From: Prevotellaceae bacterium
GTDB taxonomy: Bacteria; Bacteroidota; Bacteroidia; Bacteroidales; UBA932
Direction: 5' to 3'
Length of the DNA stretch: 41,421 nt
Assembly: GCA_031258195.1 (NCBI GenBank)
Contig: JAIRNF010000002.1
Location: forward strand, 1-41,421
Of this stretch, positions 33,668 to 41,421 are shown in pieces. A program made the position numbers and the translations under genes. The notes under the pieces were generated by a model. It was given only the letters and a program-made list of their open reading frames with translations. It did no database searches and was not told the DNA's origin. The stretch's first letter is position 1. The number at the start of each line of letters is the position of its first letter.

Positions 33668-36622
33668 TTATTTTTTCTTAATAGTCTTTTTTGCTGTTGT
33701 TTTTTTAGGTGTTGCAACTTTCTTAGCTACTTTTTTAGTCGCCGTTTTCTTCGTAGTGGTTTTTGCCGTTGCCTTCTTAGGGGTTGCCTTTTTAGCAGCA
33801 GGTTTTGTCGTTTTCTTGGCTACCGTCTTTTTTGTAGTGGTAGCCTTTTTCGCGGTTGCTTTTTTAGGAGCAGCTTTCTTTGCCTTAGCTCCTTGCTCTT
33901 CCTTAATAGCGGCTTGTGCGGCAGCTAAACGAGCAATTGGAACCCGGAATGGCGAACAGCTAACGTAATCCATACCTACCATGTGGCAGAACTCAACAGA
34001 GCTAGGTTCTCCTCCATGCTCACCGCATATACCAAGTTTAATATCAGGGCGAATCGAACGACCTTTTTCAACAGCAATCTTAATCAGCTGCCCAACTCCA
34101 TTGCGGTCTAGCACTTGGAAGGGGTCTGCTTTTAGGATGTTTTTCTCTAAATATATAGGAAGGAATGTTCCGATATCATCACGAGAGAACCCGAAGGTCA
34201 TCTGAGTAAGGTCATTTGTTCCAAATGAGAAGAACTCTGCCGATTGAGCAATCTTATCGGCTGTAAGCGCAGCACGGGGTACTTCTATCATTGTTCCAAC
34301 CTTATAGGCAATCTTTTCTTTACGCTCTGCAAATACATATTCTACCGTACTACGAATAACGTTTTCCTGGAATCTCATTTCATACAGGATACCTGTAAGC
34401 GGAACCATAATTTCAGGATAAACCTTTTTACCTTTCTTCTTAACATTTAATGCCGCTTCGATAATAGCACGAGCTTGCATTTCGGTAATTTCTGGGTATG
34501 TATTACTTAAACGAACTCCTCTATGACCAAGCATTGGGTTTTGCTCGGTTAGCTGAGCAACTTTATCTTTTACAGCCTGAACGCTAATGCCCATTTCTTT
34601 AGCCATTTCTTCCTGACCTTTTTGGTCGTGAGGAATAAACTCGTGTAAAGGTGGGTCTAGCAAACGAACAGTAACAGGAAGCCCTTCCATTGCTTCAAAA
34701 ATACCTTCGAAATCTTTACGTTGTATAGGTAGCAGCTTATCTAGCGCTTTACGACGCCCAACTTCGTCTGTAGCCAGAATCATTTCGCGCATAGCTTTGA
34801 TCTTGTCACCCTCGAAGAACATGTGTTCTGTGCGGCAAAGACCAATACCAACAGCGCCAAATTCACGAGCGTTCTTAGCATCGTGCGGAGTATCAGCGTT
34901 AGTTCTTACTTTCATGCGGGCATGCTTATCAGCCAATTTCATCAACTTAGCAAAATCCCCGCTGAGTTCGGGATTAACGGTTAAGATTTGTCCTTCGTAA
35001 ACCTCACCTGTGCTACCGTTTAACGAAATCCAATCACCTTCTTTAAATGTTTTTCCGGCAACTGTCATTGTACGTTTCTTATAGTCGATAACCAGCGAAC
35101 CGGCACCCGATACACAGCACTTACCCATACCGCGTGCAACGACTGCTGCATGCGAAGTCATACCTCCGCGGGCGGTAAGAATACCTTGTGCAACGTTCAT
35201 ACCACGTAAATCTTCCGGAGATGTTTCTACACGAACAAGGATTACACGTTTACCATGTGATGCCCAATCTTCTGCATCGTCGGCAAAGAATACGATTTTA
35301 CCTGTAGCCGCGCCGGGAGATGCAGGAAGACCTTTAGCCAAAACTTTAGCCGCAACCTGTGCTTTTTTATCAAAAACGGGATGCAGTAATTCGTCTAACT
35401 TTTCAGGTTCAACACGTAGTACAGCAGTTTTTTCATCAATCATTTTTTCTTTCAGCATATCCGTGGCAATCTTAACCATGGCTGCTCCTGTACGTTTTCC
35501 GCTACGGGTTTGCAGCATAAACAGCTTACCATCTTGAATGGTAAACTCTATATCCTGCATATCTTTATAGTGTTTCTCCAGCTTATTTTGAATGGCATTC
35601 AGCTCTTTGTACACCTTTGGCATTACTTCTTCCAGCGAAGGATAATTTTTCTTGCGGTCGGTTTCGCTTACACCTTGCTGTTTTGCCCAACGCTTAGAAC
35701 CTTCTAAGGTAATTTGTTGAGGTGTCCGAATACCTGCAACTACGTCTTCGCCTTGTGCGTTGATAAGATATTCTCCGATAAACATATTTTCACCTGTAGC
35801 AGCATCGCGGGTAAAGGCAACACCTGTAGCAGAAGTTTCGCCCATGTTACCGAATACCATAACTTGAACGTTTACAGCAGTACCCCATTCGGCCGGAATT
35901 TTGTTAAGCCTGCGATAAAGAATAGCGCGGTCGTTCATCCAGCTGTCGAATACGGCACAAACAGCACCCCAAAGCTGCTCCCATGGGTTGTCGGGGAAAT
36001 CTTTTTTAGTCTGCTTTTTTACTGCTTTTTTGAAAAGGGTAACAAGTTCTTTTAAATCTTCGGTAGTAAGTTCAGTGTCGTTAGCGACTTTACGCTTTTC
36101 TTTCATGTGGTCGATAATTTCTTCGAAAGGATCGTGATCCTCTTTCGATTCGGGTTTCATACCCAAAACCACATCTCCGTACATCTGAACAAAACGGCGA
36201 TAAGAATCCCACGCAAAACGTGGGTTTTCCGACTTTTTGGCTAGTGCCTCAACGGCAACATCGTTCAAACCAAGATTTAAGATGGTATCCATCATACCCG
36301 GCATTGATGCGCGAGCGCCTGAACGAACTGAAACAAGAAGCGGGTTTACTTTATCTCCGAATTTGGAACCGACAATAGTTTCAATACGTTTCATCGAAGC
36401 TTCTACCTCTTTTTTTATCATCTCTACAACCTTGTTCTTACCCAGAGTATAGTACTCGTTGCAGACTTCGGTTGTAATTGTGAAACCTGGAGGAACAGGC
36501 ATTCCAATAAGGTTCATGTCCGCAAGGTTGGCGCCTTTACCACCTAGCAACTCTTTCATACTTCCATTTCCTTCGGCTTTTTTATCGCCGAAAAAGTAAA
36601 CGCGTTTTTTGTTTTTTGCCAT
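33668..36622 (-). CDS. ppdK: Pyruvate, phosphate dikinase with histone-H1-like C-terminal tail
   Basis: Interconverts pyruvate, ATP and phosphate with PEP, AMP and pyrophosphate, a key step in PPi-based glycolysis and gluconeogenesis. Residues 1-907 are a complete enzyme. The N-terminal ATP-grasp domain starts with [10 protein letters not shown]. The phosphohistidine loop is [16 protein letters not shown] (H491). The PEP barrel has [17 protein letters not shown] and [12 protein letters not shown]. Residues 908-984 are extra: 77 residues with 30 lysines in KK doublets about every five residues, separated by Ala, Thr and Pro, with no acidic residue after the first two. Bacterial PpdK normally ends near the core. 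Minus-strand promoter at 36698-36705. Confidence 0.96.
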   Translation of the reverse strand: MAKNKKRVYFFGDKKAEGNGSMKELLGGKGANLADMNLIGMPVPPGFTITTEVCNEYYTLGKNKVVEMIKKEVEASMKRIETIVGSKFGDKVNPLLVSVRSGARASMPGMMDTILNLGLNDVAVEALAKKSENPRFAWDSYRRFVQMYGDVVLGMKPESKEDHDPFEEIIDHMKEKRKVANDTELTTEDLKELVTLFKKAVKKQTKKDFPDNPWEQLWGAVCAVFDSWMNDRAILYRRLNKIPAEWGTAVNVQVMVFGNMGETSATGVAFTRDAATGENMFIGEYLINAQGEDVVAGIRTPQQITLEGSKRWAKQQGVSETDRKKNYPSLEEVMPKVYKELNAIQNKLEKHYKDMQDIEFTIQDGKLFMLQTRSGKRTGAAMVKIATDMLKEKMIDEKTAVLRVEPEKLDELLHPVFDKKAQVAAKVLAKGLPASPGAATGKIVFFADDAEDWASHGKRVILVRVETSPEDLRGMNVAQGILTARGGMTSHAAVVARGMGKCCVSGAGSLVIDYKKRTMTVAGKTFKEGDWISLNGSTGEVYEGQILTVNPELSGDFAKLMKLADKHARMKVRTNADTPHDAKNAREFGAVGIGLCRTEHMFFEGDKIKAMREMILATDEVGRRKALDKLLPIQRKDFEGIFEAMEGLPVTVRLLDPPLHEFIPHDQKGQEEMAKEMGISVQAVKDKVAQLTEQNPMLGHRGVRLSNTYPEITEMQARAIIEAALNVKKKGKKVYPEIMVPLTGILYEMRFQENVIRSTVEYVFAERKEKIAYKVGTMIEVPRAALTADKIAQSAEFFSFGTNDLTQMTFGFSRDDIGTFLPIYLEKNILKADPFQVLDRNGVGQLIKIAVEKGRSIRPDIKLGICGEHGGEPSSVEFCHMVGMDYVSCSPFRVPIARLAAAQAAIKEEQGAKAKKAAPKKATAKKATTTKKTVAKKTTKPAAKKATPKKATAKTTTKKTATKKVAKKVATPKKTTAKKTIKKK

Positions 36623-36697
36623 AGTGAAAAAAGAATATCAGGTTTGTAATTAGAGTTGGTATTTACAAATATTTTAACTCTCTAATTTTAAAGTTTA

Positions 36698-36705
36698 CAA
36701 ATGTA
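36698..36705 (-). promoter_or_regulatory. ppdK promoter -7 box
   Basis: On the minus strand this reads TACATTTG, an exact TAnnTTTG match, about 76 bases before the ppdK ATG. Confidence 0.5.
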
Positions 36706-36740
36706 CTAAGAAGTTTTGTAAAGTGCTAGTACTGATAAAA

Positions 36741-36772
36741 AAAGAATTCCGAAAATATTTTCGGAATTCTTT
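36741..36772 (-). terminator. Terminator of the cold-shock gene
   Basis: A 32-base perfect palindrome (36741-36756 with 36757-36772), 41 bases beyond the stop of the cold-shock gene, ending in T/A-rich sequence on both strands. It separates that gene from ppdK. Confidence 0.8.
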
Positions 36773-36812
36773 CTCTTAAGATATAAAACAATACTTATTA
36801 TTGTGTATAGCT

Positions 36813-37013
36813 TTATTCTTCGGTCTTAACGTCGATTGCTTGCATTCCTTTTTTGCCTTCAGTAAGTTCAAAGAAAACTTCTTGCCCTTCTTCTAAAGTA
36901 CGGAATCCGTTTTTTACAATACCAGTGTAATGAACAAATACATCATTACCTTCTTCGGTTAAAATAAAGCCAAAACCTTTGTCTTTATTAAACCATTTTA
37001 CTTTTCCTTTCAT
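36813..37013 (-). CDS. Cold-shock domain protein (CspA family)
   Basis: A single OB-fold RNA/DNA chaperone of 66 residues. It starts [17 protein letters not shown] with RNP1 (KGFGFI, 12-17), and RNP2 is DVFVHY (24-29). The C-terminus [11 protein letters not shown] is usual. Such proteins melt mRNA structure; some are cold-induced and others constitutive, and the sequence does not tell which. It has its own terminator, and its upstream region reaches a repeat element beginning at 37234. Confidence 0.95.
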   Translation of the reverse strand: MKGKVKWFNKDKGFGFILTEEGNDVFVHYTGIVKNGFRTLEEGQEVFFELTEGKKGMQAIDVKTEE

Positions 37014-37233
37014 GTATTAATTAAATTAGAGATTAAAACGTAGAAGCAAAGTACAACAAATAAAATGGCTTAACCAAATTTTAGAGAAGATTTTTTGGAG
37101 AATTTTGAAACTATATTCATATATTTTACAGGGTATTGACACGAAAATCGAAACAGGCTATTTTTTGTATCGATATCTGATTATGTTTAAATGGTTGATT
37201 TTTATTTGATTATTTAGAATTGCGCTATAAAAT

Positions 37234-37358
37234 AAGGGATTGTCTAAAAAGTTAGCGAACACGTCATTCCGACCACCGGGAGGAATCTGCCTCTTTTAAG
37301 CAGATATCTCACATTCGTTCGACATGACGAAGAAAACCAAACTTTTAGACAATCCCTT
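37234..37358 (+). repeat. Dispersed palindromic repeat family A, copy 2
   Basis: The core (37262-37329) begins CGTCATTCCGACC and ends TTCGACATGACG, as in copy 1, with an inner AGCAGAT/ATCTGC pairing. It is framed by 19-base arms complementary except for one extra A (37234-37253 with 37340-37358). It lies 17 bases past the tricorn gene stop and could be its terminator. Bases 37014-37233 hold nothing else recognised. Confidence 0.8.
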
Positions 37359-37374
37359 CAAGCTTGAAAGCGTT

Positions 37375-40300
37375 TTACTGCTTCTTACCAGATTTATCTG
37401 CTCCGGCAGGAATAGGTGGTACAGGCTTTCTGTCTTTCAAATCTTTCAGTATCTCTTCGATAGCGCGATTCAGCTGCTCATCTTCGCCCGTCCACTCTTT
37501 ATAGGGGTCGTTATCAACTACGATATCCGGTTCTACACCTTCGCCTTCAACAATCCATTTACCGGTATCAATAGAGTAGGATGTAAAGAACGGAACGCGT
37601 AAATCAGCGCCATCTATAAACGGAAGCGATCCGCTGATGCCGACAATACCGCCCCATGTGCGCGTACCTATAACCTTACCTAAGCCCAGTTTTTTGAAAC
37701 CGTAGGCAAATAAATCGCCGTCAGACATAGAGTACTTATCAACAATTGCCACCATTGGTCCTACCAGCGTTTTAGCCGGAACTACGCTGGGGTGGTCAAC
37801 GCCGCTATACATGCTAGCGCGATAGGGTACGCGTGCCAATCTTTCTAAAATAATGGGCGACACGTTACCTCCGCCATTACTTCTATCGTCAATAATAAGG
37901 GCTTCTTTATCCAGCTGCGCATAGTATAGCTTGCTGAACTCGTTCATACCTTCCGGTCCCATATCCGGTATGTGGATATAGCCTACACGTCCGTTAGTCG
38001 CTTTCTCTACCTTACGGATATTATTTTGTACCCAGCCATAGTAGTATAGCGGATTTTCGTCGGCAATAGGCGTAACGATAATTTTTCTTGCTCCAGTTAC
38101 ATTCGGCTTGCTATTAACTGTTAGCTCTACTTTAGTGTTAGCTTTTCCGACCAGCAGGCTGTAAATGTCTTTAACACTATTGGTAGGCGTTCCGTCTATG
38201 GCAACTATGTATTCACCCTGATTAACGTTAAGCCTGATTTCTGTGAGCGGAGAGCGTAATGATTTGCTCCAGTTCTCACCTGCCAAAATCTTATCTATAC
38301 GGAAGTAGCCCGAATTATCTCTGCTTAGCTGCGCCCCTAGTAAACCTGTTTGAATGCGCTTTGGTTTAGGCATTTCGCCGCTGTTTACGTAAGCATGTCC
38401 TACGTTCAGCTCGCCAATCATTTCACCGATAATGTAGGTAAGGTCGGCACGGTGGTTAACATACGGCAGAAGCACTTCGTATTTCTTACTCATAGCCTCC
38501 CAATCAACACCATGCATGTTGGCAACATAGAAGCCGTCGCGGTAGTGTCGCCAGCTCTCGTAGAAAATCTGCCTCCATTCTTCGTGGTAGTTTACCCAAA
38601 CTTTCATATCATCCAGTTTAACAGGCTTATCCAGATTGGGTTTTGAGGATGGTGGATCTATCACATAAACTTTACCCGGAGGTTGTAGTATGAGCATCTT
38701 TTTACCGTTTGCAGATAGTCCCATAAAGAAGCCGCTGCCTAAATCGGTTTCTTTTTTTGCCTTTAAATCGTACATTTTTGACGAAGAGTCGCTGGTATAG
38801 TAAACCTTATCGTTTACTGATGAAAGATTGTAGTAATTGCCCACTGCGACGGGTAGCGATTCTATACGATTCTGGATACCGTCTATATCAACCTTTACGT
38901 CTTTGTTTATAGGGGCATCTTTTTTCGTGTCCGTCGGTTTAGGCTCGTCGATTTTAACCTCATCATCTGTATCGGCAAAAGGCGATGAGGTTTCTTTTGA
39001 TAGTATGGCAAAGTAAGGCTTATCCATTGCCGTATAAATCACGTTCCACTCGTTACGCGCATATATGGGATTGAAATCGCGCGAAGAAACAAAGAATAAG
39101 TACTTACCGTCCTTTGAAAACTCAGGAGAGCGAGAAGAATACCATTTGTCGGTTACAGGATAGCTCTTACCCTGTTCGATATTGTATAGGTAAATAACGC
39201 TCATTTCGTTAGCTTCGGGTTGCGAGTAGGCAATCCATTTAGCATCGGGCGACCATGCGTAAGCTACGCCTCTATATCCATACTCTGATTTAAGCACGAA
39301 TGTGCGTTTTTTAGTAGCAATATCAGCTATATATAGGTTAGATTTGCGGTCGGTATAAGCAATTTTTTTATTATCAGGCGACCACTCGAAACCTGATATA
39401 TAGGTGTCGTTATCTTTTGTAAGTTGTATAGGTTTCTCGCTACCATCGGGTGTTTGAATGTATATTTCCGTTTCGCCTGTTGCATCAGACATGTATGCAA
39501 TCCATTTTCCATCGGGCGACCAGTCGGCATCGCGCTCATGCACCCCTGATGTGGCGGTAATATTGCGGGTTACGCCTTCTTTTACCGGCACGTTATATAC
39601 GTCGCCACGGGCGTTTATGGCTATACGCTCTCCGTTAGGAGATACGGATGCGCTACGGAATCTTTTAGAAACGTCTTTCAGTTCGCTTCTGCTATAAATA
39701 TGGTCGTCTGCTAAATAAACGGTTATTTTTTCGGCTTTACGGCTGCTTTCAGCATCGAATTTATAGATATACCCGCCGTTCTCAAATACAATATAATTTC
39801 CGTTACAAGTAGGAAATTTGATATCGAATTCGGTAAAGTCGGTAACTTTTTGAGTTTGCTTGGTTTTTGTGTTATACGAGAAAAGATTCATAGTTCTATC
39901 TCTATCTGAGATGTAGAATACTTCATCACCAATCCACATGGGGAATATATCCTGAGCGCTATTTCCGCTAATGTTTAGGGTTTGATGCGTATTGAAGTCG
40001 TGTACCCAAATATCATCTGCCATACCACCTTCGTAATATTTCCAAGTACGGAACTCACGAAAAACACGGTTGTATGCCAGCTGCTTTCCATCTGGAGAGT
40101 ATGAGCTGAAGCCTCCTTCCGGTAGAGGAATTTGCTCAGATAGCCCGCCATCAATCGGAACTTGGAACATTAAACGGCGAAAACCAACTGCTTGTTGTTT
40201 TGATGTGTAGGTTATGTATTTTCCATCTGGAGACCAACCGGTAACGATGTTATTCGGTCCCATACGGTCTGAAACATCGTCACGACCAAAGGTTGTTGTA

Positions 40301-40608
40301 TAGGTAATACGCTTTGGTATTCCACCCGTTGATGGCATAGTATATACCTCTGTATTGCCATCGTATTGGGCGGTAAAAGCAATCGTTCTGCCATCGGGTG
40401 AGAAGTGAGAAAACATTTCGAATCCGATATCGGATGTCAGCTTACGAGCCGTACCGCCGTTAATAGGAACAGTGTATAAGTCGCCTGCATAGGTAAAAAC
40501 AACATTGGTTCCGTTAGTCGAGGGGAACCTTAGCAATCGGGCTTCGCTCTGTGCCTGTACAGCGTACGAGGAAAGGATTAGCCCTACGAGAAATAGGATT
40601 TTTTTCAT
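37375..40608 (-). CDS. Tricorn protease homologue, exported S41 peptidase
   Basis: A 1077-residue periplasmic peptidase resembling the archaeal tricorn core protease, which trims short peptides. It has a signal peptide (1-19, ending AVQAQ). Repeated PD40/WD40-like blades ([FW]SPDG[KR].I.[YF]) form a six- and seven-bladed propeller region over about 25-540. An acidic linker follows (about 545-575). Then come the C1 segment with IGELNVGHAY (catalytic His), a PDZ domain (about 770-850), and the S41 core with IDDRSNGGGNVSP and nucleophile Ser962 in YSMSDGDLF. The end, DRKPVPPIPAGADKSGKKQ, is a basic tail. Length is typical for bacterial homologues. Confidence 0.93.
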   Translation of the reverse strand: MKKILFLVGLILSSYAVQAQSEARLLRFPSTNGTNVVFTYAGDLYTVPINGGTARKLTSDIGFEMFSHFSPDGRTIAFTAQYDGNTEVYTMPSTGGIPKRITYTTTFGRDDVSDRMGPNNIVTGWSPDGKYITYTSKQQAVGFRRLMFQVPIDGGLSEQIPLPEGGFSSYSPDGKQLAYNRVFREFRTWKYYEGGMADDIWVHDFNTHQTLNISGNSAQDIFPMWIGDEVFYISDRDRTMNLFSYNTKTKQTQKVTDFTEFDIKFPTCNGNYIVFENGGYIYKFDAESSRKAEKITVYLADDHIYSRSELKDVSKRFRSASVSPNGERIAINARGDVYNVPVKEGVTRNITATSGVHERDADWSPDGKWIAYMSDATGETEIYIQTPDGSEKPIQLTKDNDTYISGFEWSPDNKKIAYTDRKSNLYIADIATKKRTFVLKSEYGYRGVAYAWSPDAKWIAYSQPEANEMSVIYLYNIEQGKSYPVTDKWYSSRSPEFSKDGKYLFFVSSRDFNPIYARNEWNVIYTAMDKPYFAILSKETSSPFADTDDEVKIDEPKPTDTKKDAPINKDVKVDIDGIQNRIESLPVAVGNYYNLSSVNDKVYYTSDSSSKMYDLKAKKETDLGSGFFMGLSANGKKMLILQPPGKVYVIDPPSSKPNLDKPVKLDDMKVWVNYHEEWRQIFYESWRHYRDGFYVANMHGVDWEAMSKKYEVLLPYVNHRADLTYIIGEMIGELNVGHAYVNSGEMPKPKRIQTGLLGAQLSRDNSGYFRIDKILAGENWSKSLRSPLTEIRLNVNQGEYIVAIDGTPTNSVKDIYSLLVGKANTKVELTVNSKPNVTGARKIIVTPIADENPLYYYGWVQNNIRKVEKATNGRVGYIHIPDMGPEGMNEFSKLYYAQLDKEALIIDDRSNGGGNVSPIILERLARVPYRASMYSGVDHPSVVPAKTLVGPMVAIVDKYSMSDGDLFAYGFKKLGLGKVIGTRTWGGIVGISGSLPFIDGADLRVPFFTSYSIDTGKWIVEGEGVEPDIVVDNDPYKEWTGEDEQLNRAIEEILKDLKDRKPVPPIPAGADKSGKKQ

Positions 40609-40650
40609 ATAGAATTGTTTTACAGATTATTATTGGGTAAAGATTAGTTA

Positions 40651-40658
40651 CAAAGATA
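40651..40658 (-). promoter_or_regulatory. Tricorn gene promoter -7 box
   Basis: On the minus strand this reads TATCTTTG, an exact TAnnTTTG match, giving a leader of about 36 bases before the ATG at 40608. Confidence 0.5.
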
Positions 40659-40792
40659 AAAGAATACCGGAGTTTTTATACGAATTGATAAGGTGTAAAA
40701 CCCTATTCCGAATAAAATATAACCGGATAATTAGACAACAGCTGTCGGGAGGGGTTTAGCTTATAGAATATGCTTTAAAAGATAAAAACAGT

Positions 40793-40924
40793 GCTTTCCA
40801 AAAAGTTTTTTCACCGTCCTGTCGAATAAATATAGGATTAGCTACTCAGCTATAGCATGTTGCTGCTTGTGGGTAGATCCCTCTCTGTGGTCGGAATGAC
40901 GTGTTGGCTATGTTTTTGGAAAGC
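40793..40924 (-). repeat. Dispersed palindromic repeat family A, copy 3
   Basis: Inverted relative to the other copies: read on the minus strand the core (40901-40815) starts CGTCATTCCGACC and ends TCGACAGGACG. It is flanked by perfect 12-bp arms (40793-40804 with 40913-40924) whose sequence differs from the arms of copy 2. It lies upstream of the tricorn promoter and next to the transposase remnant. The rest of 40609-40962 shows no gene. Confidence 0.75.
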
Positions 40925-40962
40925 CTCGTTTATCGAAAAATGGCTTTTAGTATGGTTCAAGA

Positions 40963-41421
40963 TTAGTTAAGTAGTAATTTTCTAAGCTCGTCGAGTAAAA
41001 TCGGGTAACTATTTCGGTTTCGATAGTCGTACTCGAACTCGCGCTCTTTAACGCATAGCCGGAAAGCGCGCTTATGAACGCCTCGGCGCTTTGCGAGCCT
41101 CGCTTCGCGGAGCCCCCAGAAGCTCTCGATTCCGTTGATACGGTCGCGTCCGTCGGCAAATCGGTTCTCGCCATGCTTAACCCGATAGCGCTTTTTATAC
41201 CCGTAGCCGACAAGACCGTCACAGGTCTTGAAACCGTCGGATAAACGACCGCGTCCGTATCGGCTTTTCCCTTAATAACGGGTAGCGGCTCACCCGCGGT
41301 TTGCCGTAAATACCGCCTATAGCGCCGCGATTCGGACCCGTAAATTCCGCGACTTCTTTCGCCTCGACGTCAAGGCTGAAAAGTCGTAAAATCAATCGAA
41401 GTCGACCCCCTGAAATACGCG
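40963..41421 (-). pseudogene. IS1595-type transposase remnant
   Basis: Minus-strand translation ending at a TAA at 40963-40965 gives the C-terminal half of an ISXO2/IS1595-type transposase: VIKGKADTDAVVY, FKTCDGLVGYGYKKRYRVKH, then DRINGIESFWG and a terminal EFEYDYRNRNSYPILL block. The frame is broken by a one-base shift near 41237-41243. An HTH-like N-terminal piece (LDVEAKEVAEFTGPNRGAI) appears upstream in another frame. About 90 residues expected between the two, including the first catalytic Asp region, are missing. The stretch is clearly GC-richer than the rest of the window. It runs off the window edge. Confidence 0.75.

Noticed and set aside
33756-33968. Plus-strand Phe/Val/Ala-rich frame, apparently a membrane protein
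   Set aside because: It is the antisense shadow of the lysine-rich PpdK tail; complement of Lys codons reads as Phe/Leu.
1-41421. tRNA, rRNA or CRISPR arrays
   Set aside because: No cloverleaf-like, rRNA-like or regularly spaced repeat structure was noticed on reading either strand.

Overview
The window looks like a chromosomal segment of a member of Bacteroidetes, probably Bacteroidales. Seven putative -7 boxes match TAnnTTTG, the promoter signature of this phylum, and Shine-Dalgarno sites are weak. Gene content agrees: an ftsK-lolA pair, a serC-serA-DUF1015 operon, a large secreted tricorn protease homologue, a TonB-dependent receptor followed by a lipoprotein with an anchor-J-type domain, and a KamA-like radical SAM protein. 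No rRNA, tRNA or CRISPR array was seen. Genus cannot be fixed from sequence alone.

Layout. 1-0.53 kb: a MATE transporter reduced to its N-terminus, followed by a 70-residue ORF. 0.8-2.6 kb (minus): grpE-dnaJ. 2.9-3.7 kb (plus): a WG-repeat protein and a DUF1905 protein. 3.9-6.2 kb (minus): murA, with a HARE-HTH/PD-(D/E)XK gene directly upstream. 6.3-9.3 kb: dinB, a small ORF, an MBL-fold hydrolase and an AlkD-like glycosylase. 9.5-10.9 kb (minus): metK behind a SAM-II-like riboswitch. 11.3-18.8 kb (plus): TonB receptor and lipoprotein, an NPP-type phosphodiesterase lipoprotein and an exported C45-type Ntn hydrolase. 18.8-21.9 kb: ftsK-lolA. 21.9-23.1 kb: a decayed fumC. 23.2-24.4 kb (minus): queA. 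24.6-27.6 kb (plus): an unrecognised protein, an AAA ATPase and a ComB-family phosphatase. 27.9-31.4 kb: serC-serA-DUF1015. 31.4-33.5 kb: flavodoxin (minus) and the KamA-like gene (plus). 33.7-37.0 kb (minus): ppdK and a cold-shock protein. 37.4-40.6 kb (minus): tricorn homologue. 41.0-41.4 kb: remnant of an IS1595-type transposase.

Most genes are housekeeping: protein folding (GrpE/DnaJ), wall synthesis (MurA), methyl-donor supply (MetK, with QueA consuming SAM), chromosome segregation (FtsK), lipoprotein export (LolA), serine synthesis (SerC/SerA) and pyruvate/PEP interconversion (PpdK). The clearest oddities are a histone-H1-like lysine-rich tail of about 75 residues on PpdK, a fumC gene with at least four lesions, a HARE-HTH/PD-(D/E)XK gene that may be a defence nuclease, and at least two families of dispersed palindromic repeats. 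In one repeat family the flanking arms differ between copies yet each pair stays self-complementary. Decayed fumC, truncated MATE and a broken transposase together suggest ongoing gene loss.
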